A stretch of 64,000 nt of DNA from the NCBI RefSeq assembly GCF_013307435.2, contig NZ_CP102846.1, forward strand, positions 124,001 through 188,000. The letters are read 5' to 3'. Within the stretch, counting starts at the first letter, position 1, and each line of letters begins with the position of its first letter. Positions 7,473 to 15,906 of this stretch are shown one piece after another. Under the pieces are notes generated by a model. That model worked only from the letters and a program-made list of their open reading frames with translations, was not told the origin of the DNA and did no database searches. The position numbers and the translations under genes were made by a program. Source of the DNA: Microvirga terrae (GTDB taxonomy: Bacteria > Pseudomonadota > Alphaproteobacteria > Rhizobiales > Beijerinckiaceae).

Positions 7473-8278
7473 AACGAGTGCTCGCAATTATCATCTCCGT
7501 GGTCATCGGGATCTGGCTGGCCATTGCTCTTCTTGTTTTTGTCACCCAGCGCCATCTGGTTTTCCCGCGGCACCTCTTGCCGCCGGTCGCGCGTATGGAG
7601 CAGCTCTCCCCAGAAATTCAGGAGGTCACGGTCGAGACCGCAGACGGTGAACGTCTCTATGGACTGTGGAAAGCACCGCAAGCTGGCCGCCCCGTGGTCG
7701 TGTCATTTCATGGCAACGCCAGTGCTCCGGGCTGGGCCGCAGACCGGTTCTCAACCGGGCGTTGGGCCGCTCATGGCTGGGGCGTTCTGGCTATTGCCTA
7801 TCGAGGGTATCCCGGATCGACCGGTTCTCCGAGCGAAACTGGGATCCTAGCGGATGGTGAAGCTGCGATATCCTTCGTTCAAAAGGCGGCTCCTGAGTCC
7901 GCCATTCTGGTCCACGGCCACTCGCTGGGTACAGGGGTTGCTGTCGCCATGGCGGCGGCCCATCCGGTTATCGGGGCATACCTCGAAGCGCCCTATGCAT
8001 CCCTGCTTAGTCTCGCAAAGCGGCAGTTCCGGTATCTTCCAGGATTTCTGATGCGAGACCCCATGCGATCGGATTTGCGGGTCGCTCGCGTGACAGCGCC
8101 GGTCATCGCAATCCATGGCAAACAGGATCCGGTAATTCCGGTCTCCTCTGCGAGGGAGTTGATCGGCAAGGCCACGAGCAATTCGCGATTAATCGAGGTC
8201 GACGGAGATCACGTCTCCATCCTTGGCGAGGCTGATGGTGAGGTCGAGGATTTCTTCCGGCGAGCCGTCGCGCCCTAA
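7469..8278 (+). CDS. Membrane-anchored alpha/beta hydrolase
   Basis: A 269-residue protein. Residues 5-27 are a hydrophobic membrane anchor or uncleaved signal, and the rest is an alpha/beta-hydrolase fold like the Bem46/ABHD13 group. Visible are the oxyanion region SFHGNAS, the nucleophile elbow GHSLG, an acid in HGKQDPVIP and the catalytic His in DGDHVSIL. The catalytic domain should lie outside the cytoplasmic membrane. The GTG start at 7469 overlaps the previous stop by GTGA. Substrate is unknown; the family includes esterases and lipases. It converges with the HAD-antitoxin gene, ending one base before it. Confidence 0.8.
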   Translation: MKRVLAIIISVVIGIWLAIALLVFVTQRHLVFPRHLLPPVARMEQLSPEIQEVTVETADGERLYGLWKAPQAGRPVVVSFHGNASAPGWAADRFSTGRWAAHGWGVLAIAYRGYPGSTGSPSETGILADGEAAISFVQKAAPESAILVHGHSLGTGVAVAMAAAHPVIGAYLEAPYASLLSLAKRQFRYLPGFLMRDPMRSDLRVARVTAPVIAIHGKQDPVIPVSSARELIGKATSNSRLIEVDGDHVSILGEADGEVEDFFRRAVAP

Positions 8279-8279
8279 A

Positions 8280-9488
8280 CTAATGAAAGTCATTCTCACC
8301 CTCGGCAGCTCTGACAACCTCATCGGTGTGCTTCGAGCGCAACCGGTCGATCGGAGCCTCGTCATTGGTGTATTTATGGGGCGTGACGAGCCACTCCCAC
8401 ACCTCGTCTGGTGAGGTAAAGAACGCGACAACCCGATCAAGTCCCTCAACCGGCTCTGATCCATCGAACTGCCGGACCGGGTAGATGTACTCTCCATCGT
8501 CATTGCGGAAGGCGATCGCTCTATTGGCGTCGCGCCAAGTATCCAAGGTCGCCAGGGGGACTTGAAGTCTCTCCGCCAAGTCGGTTGCGCTCAGAAGCTC
8601 GGATGCGGCCCAATCGGTTGAGTCGTCATCGACCGTTATCTTAGCAAGCAGAGCTTCGCCCTCCTCCAGGCTGACCAATCGCCCAAGTCCGGATCCTCTA
8701 ATGAAGGTAGCCGGCATGGCCGGGCTATCGGATGGCGCCTGCTGGGAGTTGCGCCCGATAACTTCATCCGCCGTGAGTGGTCGGTAGGAAGCCTCCGGGG
8801 CAGCGAAGGCTCTTGCCAGTTCCGCTTCCACGGCTGCGCCATCCTCATGGTCCTCAGATTCTGCCGCCTCGACTGCCGCCTCAATCAGCGCGACGATATC
8901 CTCGGGCAGATCACCGACGGCATAGACTTGCCTATCCAAATAGGCCTCGAAATCAGCAATCAGTATCGCTGGCATGCCAATTGCTCGTGGACCATCGACG
9001 TCTGCTGACGGCGTGTCGCCCACGAACAGGATCTCCGCCGGCTGAAGCTCCAGCCGATCGCAGACCAGGCGGAATATAGCAGGATCCGGTTTCGCCAGCC
9101 CGACCTCACAGGAGAGGATCGCGGCATCCGGAGTGTCTGGCAGGGTTGCTAGAAGTGGCGAGCCATAGGGCAGCGCCAAGTTGGAACAGACACCGATCCG
9201 GAGGCCCCGCTTCCTCAGGTTTTGCCATATTTCGGCGATCCCGGGCCGGAGGCGGATAGAGGCACATTCAGCCTGCAGGTCCGTTTCCAGTTTCGCCAAG
9301 TCGCCCTCCCCTAGTTCATGACTGACACCCGCAGCGACTTCTCGGAGGCTCAGAGGTTTTGTGAGGACCTCCTCGACCGTAATCCCTTTCACCCCTCCCC
9401 GCAGCAGGGCACGGAACGGCTGGCGCTTGTCGGTGATCTCGACCAGCGTCCCGAAAGCGTCAAAGCATATGGCTCGGATGTCACTCAT
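8280..9488 (-). CDS. HAD-superfamily hydrolase fused to an MbcA/ParS-type antitoxin domain
   Basis: A 402-residue two-part protein. Residues 1-225 are a haloacid-dehalogenase-type hydrolase: nucleophile motif DAFGTL (Asp10), CSN motif, GLAKPDP lysine motif and the acidic GDTPSADVDG motif. After an acidic linker, residues about 275-402 resemble the MbcA/ParS/Xre antitoxin domain. A helix-turn-helix-like LSATDLAERLQVPLATLDTW is followed by a YIYPVRQF strand, a GLDRVVAFF helix, W..TP, and a terminal APIDRL...DEVVRAA helix. It starts 14 bases after a ParE-like toxin gene on the same strand, so it is likely the antitoxin of that pair. What the hydrolase half does is unknown; it could modify a small phosphate compound or be a structural remnant. 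Confidence 0.7.
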   Translation of the reverse strand: MSDIRAICFDAFGTLVEITDKRQPFRALLRGGVKGITVEEVLTKPLSLREVAAGVSHELGEGDLAKLETDLQAECASIRLRPGIAEIWQNLRKRGLRIGVCSNLALPYGSPLLATLPDTPDAAILSCEVGLAKPDPAIFRLVCDRLELQPAEILFVGDTPSADVDGPRAIGMPAILIADFEAYLDRQVYAVGDLPEDIVALIEAAVEAAESEDHEDGAAVEAELARAFAAPEASYRPLTADEVIGRNSQQAPSDSPAMPATFIRGSGLGRLVSLEEGEALLAKITVDDDSTDWAASELLSATDLAERLQVPLATLDTWRDANRAIAFRNDDGEYIYPVRQFDGSEPVEGLDRVVAFFTSPDEVWEWLVTPHKYTNDEAPIDRLRSKHTDEVVRAAEGENDFH

Positions 9489-9502
9489 GATCGCTGCGCT
9501 GC

Positions 9503-9967
9503 CTATAGATCGTCCAGCTTGATCGGAATCGGGGTCTCGCCAGTGCGGCGGTTAATGAGGCCCGCGAGCTTGATGTCATCCCTGATTTCCCAAATGATTT
9601 TCCCGACCCGCTCCAACTCGTGATCATCTTGCTCGAAGGGCGGCATGAATTCGGCGATCGGAATCCAGTTCGCCTCGAAGTCGTAATCGTCGTCCAGAGG
9701 CACATCCGGAGGCAGTTGGCGCCCGTGGCGAATGGACAGGATGTGGATCTCGTTGCCAACGACCTCATAGTCCATCAGGTAGTCTCCGACGACGAGCCGG
9801 CGCATCCCCCTGATCGGCAGCTCCTCGCTCTCAAAACCCATCCCGTCGAATGCCGCCAGGTTGCGCTGGGCGTTCCGCATCTGGCGGGACAGGTTCCGCG
9901 CCGCGGCCGGGTTCAGCTTCCTTAGGTAGGCGGTCTCTCGAAGTAGATAGGCCCGGGCGTTCTCGGA
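9503..9967 (-). pseudogene. ParE/RelE-like toxin, 5' end removed by an IS6 element
   Basis: The open frame runs back without interruption to the IS6 inverted repeat at 9968 and reads SENARAYLLRET...NPAAARNLSRQMRNAQRNLAAF, then LPIRGMRRLVVGDYLMDYEVVGNEIHILSIRHGRQLPP. This is the RelE/ParE toxin fold with its typical final strand; about 50 extra residues follow. About 10-20 N-terminal residues and the start codon are missing, so the insertion appears to have inactivated it. The first internal ATG (9880) would drop the first helix. The intact downstream HAD-antitoxin gene would then be an orphan, possibly expressed from the IS. Confidence 0.65.
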
Positions 9968-10782
9968 GGGCTCCGTTGCATTAACCTCGGCCGTATAGCG
10001 AGGAGCGGTTCATCAAGGATCCGCTCCCGTGTCTCTGTTCAAGCGCCGTCGCTTCCCGGTTGAGATCATCCTGCTGTGCGTGCGCTGGTACTGCAAGTAT
10101 GGGGTCAGCTACCGTGATCTGGCAGAAATGATGTCCGAGCGCGGTGTCAGCGTCAGTCCAAGCACGATCTTTCGTTGGGTCCAACGCTATGCCCCGGAGA
10201 TCGAGAAGCGGATGCGTCCCTACCAGGGACATCGTTCAGGCTCCTGGAGAGTGGACGAGACCTATGTGCGAGTGGGCGGACGCTGGCGGTACTTGTTCCG
10301 AGCGATTGACAAACATGGTCGGCTGATCGCCTCCCTGCTGTCCGGCCGGCGTGATACTGGAGCGGCGTATCGCTTCCTGCGCAAAGCTCTGAGGGCGGCG
10401 AGCGACTATCCTCCTTCATCCATCACGACCGACAAACTGGCGTCGTATCCAAAAGCAATTCGACGCTTGCAGAACGAAGGATTGCTGCCACAGAATGTCG
10501 AGCATCGGACCTCGAAATATTTGAACAATATTCTTGAGGCGGATCACGGCGCACTCAAACGCGTAATCCGTCCGACGCGCGGCTTCCAGACGATGAAAAC
10601 CGCCGCCGCAACGTTGAAGGGTTTTGAAACCATGCGCATGATCCGCCGTGGTCATTGCATCCCGCGGACACGTCGAGCGACAGGCGAAGCCCGTCTCGTC
10701 AATCAGCTCTTCGGCCTTGCAGCCTGAATGACCCGCTCGACGGGGTTCGTTATGCCCTTTTCAAGTTACTGCAACGGTGCCC
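9968..10782 (+). mobile_element. IS6-family insertion sequence 1
   Basis: The 815-bp element is bounded by imperfect inverted repeats GGGCTCCGTTGCATTAAC (left) and GGGCACCGTTGCAGTAAC (right, on the minus strand), matching at 16 of 18 positions. It carries one transposase. The 8 bases flanking each side (TTCTCGGA and AGTTTTGG) do not match, so the usual 8-bp target duplication is absent. The left end cuts a ParE-like toxin gene. Confidence 0.8.
10029..10727 (+). CDS. IS6-family transposase
   Basis: A 232-residue DDE transposase of the IS6/IS26 type. The acidic triad is visible in DETYVRV, TTDKLASYP and LEADHGALKR. A GTG start is used, since no ATG fits the family N-terminus FKRRRFPVEIILLCVRWY. 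The gene looks intact. The element can move by replicative or conservative co-integration. Confidence 0.9.
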   Translation: MSLFKRRRFPVEIILLCVRWYCKYGVSYRDLAEMMSERGVSVSPSTIFRWVQRYAPEIEKRMRPYQGHRSGSWRVDETYVRVGGRWRYLFRAIDKHGRLIASLLSGRRDTGAAYRFLRKALRAASDYPPSSITTDKLASYPKAIRRLQNEGLLPQNVEHRTSKYLNNILEADHGALKRVIRPTRGFQTMKTAAATLKGFETMRMIRRGHCIPRTRRATGEARLVNQLFGLAA

Positions 10783-10801
10783 AGTTTTGGGTCGTTGATG
10801 G

Positions 10802-11323
10802 ATGATCTGTATGGACCACATCTTCACTAGAGCTTTGCTGAGCGAAGTTTCGCATTCCATGATCCCGCAGGAAAGTCGAATATTCGAGCCGTTTATCGGG
10901 AGCTGGGAACTGGTGGTCAGTTGGTTTGATGACCACGGGCGACTGAACCGCCAAGTGCCTGGCGAATGGCACTTCGCAAGAGTTCTCGAGGGGCGTGCCA
11001 TTCAGGACGTCTGGATTGCTCCGAATCGCGAAGAACGCGACGGGCGCGGAGAATACGGGACGAGCCTCCGGTTCTACGACAGCACTATTGGTGCCTGGCG
11101 GTCAACCTGGATCGGGCCAGTACATGGTGTCATCTATACATTTATCGCCCGAAGAGTCGGTGACCAGGTGATCCTGGAGACAACGAACGATATGGCGTTG
11201 AAGATGCGATGGTCTTTCTCGGAAATTGGTTCCAATTCATTCAAATGGAGCAATGAAGTATGGCAGAAAGGGCGATGGCGAACTCAGCAAACCTTCGATG
11301 CCCGACGGGTTCCATCCGACTAG
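10802..11323 (+). CDS. Lipocalin-like conserved protein (DUF1579-like)
   Basis: A 173-residue soluble protein. From residue 28 it reads FEPFIGSWELVVSWFDDHG, then alternating strands (RVLEGRAIQDVWI, LRFYDSTIGAWRSTWIGP, MRWSFSEIG). This is the one-domain beta-barrel pattern of DUF1579 and similar small-molecule-binding proteins, often annotated only as hypothetical. It starts 20 bases after the IS6 right end, so its native promoter may have been lost. An internal ATG at 10859, just before FEPFIGSW, may be the real start. Function unknown. Confidence 0.55.
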   Translation: MICMDHIFTRALLSEVSHSMIPQESRIFEPFIGSWELVVSWFDDHGRLNRQVPGEWHFARVLEGRAIQDVWIAPNREERDGRGEYGTSLRFYDSTIGAWRSTWIGPVHGVIYTFIARRVGDQVILETTNDMALKMRWSFSEIGSNSFKWSNEVWQKGRWRTQQTFDARRVPSD

Positions 11324-11509
11324 GTTATGTCTGACAGTCTTCGAGCCTCGTTGAGGCTGCAGGGGCTGCCCGGGTTTGAACAGCGCAGCGCGAGGGGCGA
11401 CACGGCGGCAAGGGATGAGATGAATGCCCATAGTATGTCAGAGCCGCTCGATTTTCGAAATTCTCGAAATGCAACTCCGCGAACACCGCAGCCTTTAAGG
11501 AGAGAAGTC

Positions 11510-11938
11510 ATGCCCATCATCAACGTATCAGTAACAGGCAAGCCGGACGCCATGCTGTCGGCGCAGATCGCCGAACAGGTGACGTCGATCACCCAAATTC
11601 ACCTCCGTAAGGATCCTACCATTACAGCGGTGGCCGTTCACTATCTCGACCCTGATCACTGGTTCGCGGGCGGCCAGTCACTTGCGCAGCAGGAGAAGAA
11701 CACATTCTTTCTCGACATCAAAGTCGTCGACGGTACCAACACGAAGCCAGAGCTTGCGTCGTATCTCGAGGTGATCTTTGGTGCGCTTGATTCCACGCTG
11801 GGCGGTGTGCACACAGAGAGCTACGCTCTGGTCCACGAGGTGCCCGCCGCGGCCTACGGCTTCGGCGGCAAAACACAAGAGTTTCGTTTCATTGCTGGCC
11901 GTCTTACTGCCGCAAGCGAGTTAGCTGCCCAGCCATGA
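11510..11938 (+). CDS. 4-oxalocrotonate-tautomerase-family protein
   Basis: A 142-residue protein starting MPIINVSV. The second residue is Pro, the catalytic base of the tautomerase superfamily once Met is removed. AAGGAG lies just upstream, which fixes this start and excludes the longer open frame. The length, about twice that of 4-OT, places it among the long or fused tautomerases with two beta-alpha-beta units. The second unit lacks an initiating Pro, as is usual. Substrate unknown; relatives act on aromatic breakdown intermediates or halogenated acids. Confidence 0.75.
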   Translation: MPIINVSVTGKPDAMLSAQIAEQVTSITQIHLRKDPTITAVAVHYLDPDHWFAGGQSLAQQEKNTFFLDIKVVDGTNTKPELASYLEVIFGALDSTLGGVHTESYALVHEVPAAAYGFGGKTQEFRFIAGRLTAASELAAQP

Positions 11939-12161
11939 CGAGCACGAAGTGAATGCGTTGAAGCCTGTGTCTGAGAGAATGGCGCGTCATGTGTTTGCAG
12001 ATTTCCAAGGTAAACTGTGGGATCTCGTTCAGTTCACAGATAGGCCTGACTGAGCGCTCCAGGCCGAAGTTTCGCAAACGGACTCTATGGAGCGCTCAGG
12101 CGCGGCACAAGAAAGGCCTCGTCACCCGCCATTGTCAGGAAGATGGGGCGGCTCTTGCGCC

Positions 12162-13000
12162 GGTTCCGTTGCAAACTCTAACGTATGCCAATCGGACGCC
12201 GGACGAGGGCTCAGGTTAGGCGGCCGTTCCGAAGACAGCCGCAATGAAGTCACTCTGAGCCTTCATGTCGCTCGCTGGTGCGCCCACAACCTGTCCCTTG
12301 CGGATCATCGCCATGACCTCGTAGCCCGCAATCGTCCGTGAGGCCGTCGTGAAGCACTTGAAGCCCAGCCCAGGACGGACCAGCCGTTTGATGCGCCGGT
12401 GATCCTGCTCGACGATGTTGTTGAGAAATTTCACCTGCCGGAGTTTGGCGAACCGCCAGAGCTCGCCGGCACGTTTCATAGCCTTCGTTGCAGTTGGATA
12501 GGCGGCGTTCTTGTCGACCGTGATGGTCCGTGGATTGACCGTGTGGGGCTGCCCTAATGCCTTCCGGAAGAAGCGCCGGGCGGCAGCCGCATCCCGCTTG
12601 GGCGAGAGCAGAAAGTCAATGGTCTGCCCGGTCGCGTCAACGGCGCGATAGAGATAAACACATTCACCTTTCACTCGAATGTAGGTTTCGTCCACCCGCC
12701 ATGAGCCGCTGGTCATGCGGAGGTGCGGACGGACGCGCTTGTCCAATTCGGGAGCGTAAGCCTGGATCCACCGAAACAGGGTCGTATGATCCACCTGAAT
12801 GCCGCGATCCGCAAACATCCGCTCGAGATCACGATAGCTGATGGGGAACTGCAGATACCAGCGCACTGCCCATAGGATGATCTCCGCCGTGAACTGCCGA
12901 CTCTTGAACGGATTCTTGTTACCTGCCGTCACTATGAGCGCCTCTCACTCAATCCCGTCATAGCCTGGGTGGTGGGAAGCTTCAAAGCTGCAATAGAACC
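12162..13000 (-). mobile_element. IS6-family insertion sequence 2
   Basis: An 839-bp element. The ends are GGTTCCGTTGCAAACTCTAA at 12162 and GGTTCTATTGCAGCTTTGAA read inward from 13000, sharing GGTTC-TTGCA. The flanking octamers (CTTGCGCC and ATATGGAG) differ, so no target duplication remains. The 223 bases to its left (11939-12161) hold no gene I can support. Confidence 0.75.
12216..12932 (-). CDS. IS6-family transposase
   Basis: A 238-residue DDE transposase. The triad is in DETYIRV, TVDKNAAYPTA and IVEQDHRRIKR, with the family start FKSRQFTAEIILWAVRWYLQF. It is clearly distinct from the other two IS6 transposases here, so the three elements arrived separately. It appears intact. Confidence 0.9.
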   Translation of the reverse strand: MTAGNKNPFKSRQFTAEIILWAVRWYLQFPISYRDLERMFADRGIQVDHTTLFRWIQAYAPELDKRVRPHLRMTSGSWRVDETYIRVKGECVYLYRAVDATGQTIDFLLSPKRDAAAARRFFRKALGQPHTVNPRTITVDKNAAYPTATKAMKRAGELWRFAKLRQVKFLNNIVEQDHRRIKRLVRPGLGFKCFTTASRTIAGYEVMAMIRKGQVVGAPASDMKAQSDFIAAVFGTAA

Positions 13001-13015
13001 ATATGGAGCGTCGCG

Positions 13016-13912
13016 CTAGCGCGAAGCAACCCAGCTCTTCGGCGCTGCCAGTCGTCGATGGATCATTCGAGATGATGTCCGGTGCACAATCCGAGCGAGA
13101 CGCGTTTTCTGACGCACAAGTTCGCCAACTCGATTTTTGTTAGTCCAAGCTCTATTGACCCTTGCAGCCTCGTGTCGCCTACTGAGGCGGAGTCCGTTTG
13201 CGGGATTGAAACGAGGGGCCGTGCCTGCTGTGACGAGACGCTCCGCCAAGCGCGTGCGCTCAACCTGTTTGCTGCGCGGGCGGATCCCCGCCTGTGCAAG
13301 CTCCCAAGCCGGACTTCCAATCTCGGTTCCAACAGCGGCAAGGTGCTGGCGAGCCCTTCGGCAATACTCGATGCTCAGCGCGCTCATCGCGTCTGAGCCG
13401 TGTCCGGCGCGGTACTTCATCAGCGCGCGGCACAGATCACCATCAGCCAGTCGCCAGGCTTTGGCCAGATACCCCACGCCATAGCGGAGGTTGGTCCTCG
13501 GCTCAGCCAACTCCGCGGCGGTTCCCTGAAATCCCAGCAATGCGGCAGTCTTGGGTCGCACCTGCATGAGCCCGATCTCCCCAATGCTGCCAACGGCAGA
13601 TGGATCGTACCGGCTCTCGATCCGCACCACCGCATCGACAAGAGCCGGCGGCACCCCGTTGGCTGTGGCCTCCTCGGCGATGGCAGGCAAGTACGTGGAG
13701 CGCTCTTTGAGGGCACGGGGAGGAGAAGCAATGTCCAGAACGGCAGATGTTGAGATCGGCTCAAGATCAGGAGGCGGAGGGAGGGACGCAAGCTGCCAAT
13801 CCACGTCGATTTCGAGAACATCAAAGTCAGGCGCAGCCAATCCTGAACTTGGAACAAGCGCGAGGAACATTGTCGCGTAGGCAACAAGACGCACACTGAA
13901 CATGGCCAGCAT
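13016..13912 (-). CDS. Lytic transglycosylase (SLT domain)
   Basis: A 298-residue exported protein. Residues 1-27 are a signal peptide ending SGLAA. The SLT goose-lysozyme-like domain covers about residues 75-190: the catalytic Glu is E99 in VVRIESRYDPSAVG, followed by GEIGLMQVRPKTA, NLRYGVGYL and ALMKYRAGHG. Such enzymes cleave the glycan strand of peptidoglycan in the periplasm; on plasmids they often serve conjugation or secretion systems, but none is seen here. The C-terminal 90 residues are basic and variable. The stop lies 15 bases from the IS6 right end, so the original downstream context is gone. Confidence 0.85.
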   Translation of the reverse strand: MLAMFSVRLVAYATMFLALVPSSGLAAPDFDVLEIDVDWQLASLPPPPDLEPISTSAVLDIASPPRALKERSTYLPAIAEEATANGVPPALVDAVVRIESRYDPSAVGSIGEIGLMQVRPKTAALLGFQGTAAELAEPRTNLRYGVGYLAKAWRLADGDLCRALMKYRAGHGSDAMSALSIEYCRRARQHLAAVGTEIGSPAWELAQAGIRPRSKQVERTRLAERLVTAGTAPRFNPANGLRLSRRHEAARVNRAWTNKNRVGELVRQKTRLARIVHRTSSRMIHRRLAAPKSWVASR

Positions 13913-14130
13913 CCCTTGAGGGTGGGGCTCTACTTAGCTTTTCGCAAATGTGTTGACGGACGGTTTATGCGGGCTGGTTCCGAAACGCAGCGGATGCGGC
14001 TGATCAGCAGAGGTTCAGACAGCTTTCATGTTTCAGCAGTAACAATACAGGATGTCCGCTCCAATCTTAACAATAAAGCCGTTCCAAGGCTGGTGAGGAG
14101 CAAGACACATCTAACAAGTGGCTGGGAAAT

Positions 14131-14769
14131 ATGCTTAGAAAAACTGAAGATATACCTACAACTCTCACCAGGGAGCTGGACCCACTTGAGCGGCTGATCG
14201 CACAAGTTCAAGAGCCGCTGCCATCGCACGAGTTTACCCTCACCGACAGCTTCATTGAACTCATTGAGGAAAGCTTGGCACGGGGCTGGATCTATTCAAC
14301 CGCCTTGCAGGAGCTGATTGCCGCTATGGATCCGCGGCTGGCCGGCTTTGCCGTCGACGCGTTGGCGCAGATCTTCGACTTTGAGGAGGTGCAGGTCTGG
14401 GCCAACTCCACCCGATCGATGCCCACGCGGTCGCATGGCGCCGTTGCTATGCGCAATGCCGCCTTTCTGCTCATCCAGCTTAAAGCAATGGGCTTTCAGG
14501 TTGACGATGCGCCGCTCAGCGCTCGAATGAGGCCGTTGCTGGCCAGCAAGAAGGTCCTCGTCGGTCGGGAGTTCTACGTCTTCTGGCAGCAGGAGCTGGA
14601 AGGCAAGCGCGAGGCCTTCGTTCTCTATACCGCCCCTTCTTCGCCAACCGCGACAGCCAAAGATGTGACCTTGCCGCTGGGACACACTATGCGGGTCATC
14701 TCCGATGGAACACGCCCGATCGGCATCGAGGTCAGATCGCCCCTATCGACGAAGATCGGTCCGGTTTAG
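14131..14769 (+). CDS. Conserved hypothetical protein, 212 residues
   Basis: A soluble, mostly helical protein that I do not recognise. Visible are an N-terminal helical half (FTLTDSFIELIEESL, YSTALQELIAAMDPRLAGFAVDALAQIF) and a C-terminal half with strands (KVLVGREFYVFW, EAFVLYTAPSS). There is no signal peptide or membrane segment. A GGGAAAT stretch before the ATG is a weak ribosome site. It stands alone between the transglycosylase (divergent) and an untidy region. No function is proposed. Confidence 0.5.
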   Translation: MLRKTEDIPTTLTRELDPLERLIAQVQEPLPSHEFTLTDSFIELIEESLARGWIYSTALQELIAAMDPRLAGFAVDALAQIFDFEEVQVWANSTRSMPTRSHGAVAMRNAAFLLIQLKAMGFQVDDAPLSARMRPLLASKKVLVGREFYVFWQQELEGKREAFVLYTAPSSPTATAKDVTLPLGHTMRVISDGTRPIGIEVRSPLSTKIGPV

Positions 14770-14996
14770 CGCTGGCCGACCTGACAGTGATCGACCAGAG
14801 GCTGCCGGAGTGGCACGTGCGGAGAAAGAGCGGACATCGCTGTGGGGCGAGCCTGCTCTTTCGAAGCATCAGGGTAGTGCCGATAGACCAATCCCTGTGA
14901 ATCCCGTGGAGAACGGGGACAATCGGGAGAATGGTCACTGGCCGTTGCTCACAGAGGCCCAGAACTCGTTTTTGCTTCCATTGAGTTAACCGAACC

Positions 14997-15486
14997 TTAG
15001 CAGGTCCAGAGGCGCTGGAGCACGCTGATGCGCCATGCCCTTGCCTGCACGGCCGCGATTTGATCCTGGATCTCTCCGGCCGCCCGACGCCGAGAGGAGA
15101 AGCCCGTGAGCCCGTCGTCCCAATGGACCTTGTTCCTCGCCCGCCCCGGCCGTGACCGGCAGCACGTCGTCAAAGACCCCAGAGGCGAGCCCCGTCTCAT
15201 GTTTGGTGAAGATGATGGGACGCGGATCAACGATCGCCTCGCCCGGTACCTTGTCGGGAGTCTGAATGCAGGCCTTCATCCGGAAGACCCGGACCCAGAC
15301 CGGGGTTGGTTCCTGGACAGCCCGGGAGACGGCGACGCGCAGGATCCGGCCGTTCTCATTTGCGATCCGGATTTCGAAACAAGGCTCGAGATCCTTGAGA
15401 CAGGAAACCTCGATGAGGATCAGGCGCTGGGCCGACGAGTGACAGCGCTCATCAATACCTATTTCCTCCAGGACGAACGTTCCCAT
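14997..15486 (-). pseudogene. Possible frameshifted hypothetical gene
   Basis: On the minus strand, one frame from MGTFVLEEIGIDER (start 15486) has mostly G/C third positions and runs through VLPVTAGAGEE. Around 15130 the better coding sense moves to another frame, VHWDDGLTGFSSRRRAAGEIQDQIAAVQARAW, ending at 14997. This suggests one gene with a frameshift. An open frame on the other strand (15106-15546) shares codon boundaries and cannot be excluded. No family recognised. Confidence 0.35.
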
Positions 15487-15546
15487 CCAAGCACGTCCTC
15501 TTCCAGCCCTCGGACGGGGCGAGAGCCATCCAAGTCTAGACAGTGA

Positions 15547-15906
15547 GGGTTTGGGAGCCAGCAACGACCACAAAGGGCGGGTGGCGACGGTGACCGTCGC
15601 GTTCTGGATCGAACGAACGCAGAGGGAGGACTACCCTGTGCATCCTTGGGGTGGGTCCGATTCAGCCAATCCCCCCGACAGGCAACTGCCTTGTTTTCCT
15701 TCAGGTCTGGCTGAAATCATCTCTCATACTGGGTTCGCTGACAGACCCTCTAGGGCCAGTGAACTGGACCTTTGTGACCTAAAAATCACCCACAGCCACA
15801 CCTTACCCTGCACCATTAGCCTCACGGAGACTCTATCGAACCACATGGAACCCTGAGCCTTTTGTTGTCATTTTTCTCATACAAGCGAACATAGTAACTC
15901 TTGAGC
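15547..15906. other. Stretch without a supported gene
   Basis: About 360 bases between the uncertain gene and the HNH gene. I see no convincing open frame, terminator or repeat in it. Confidence 0.5.

Noticed and set aside
10000..10027. Hairpin GGAGCGG...CCGCTCC considered as the left IS end or a terminator
   Set aside because: The true left inverted repeat is at 9968; this hairpin is inside the IS just ahead of the transposase and has no T run.
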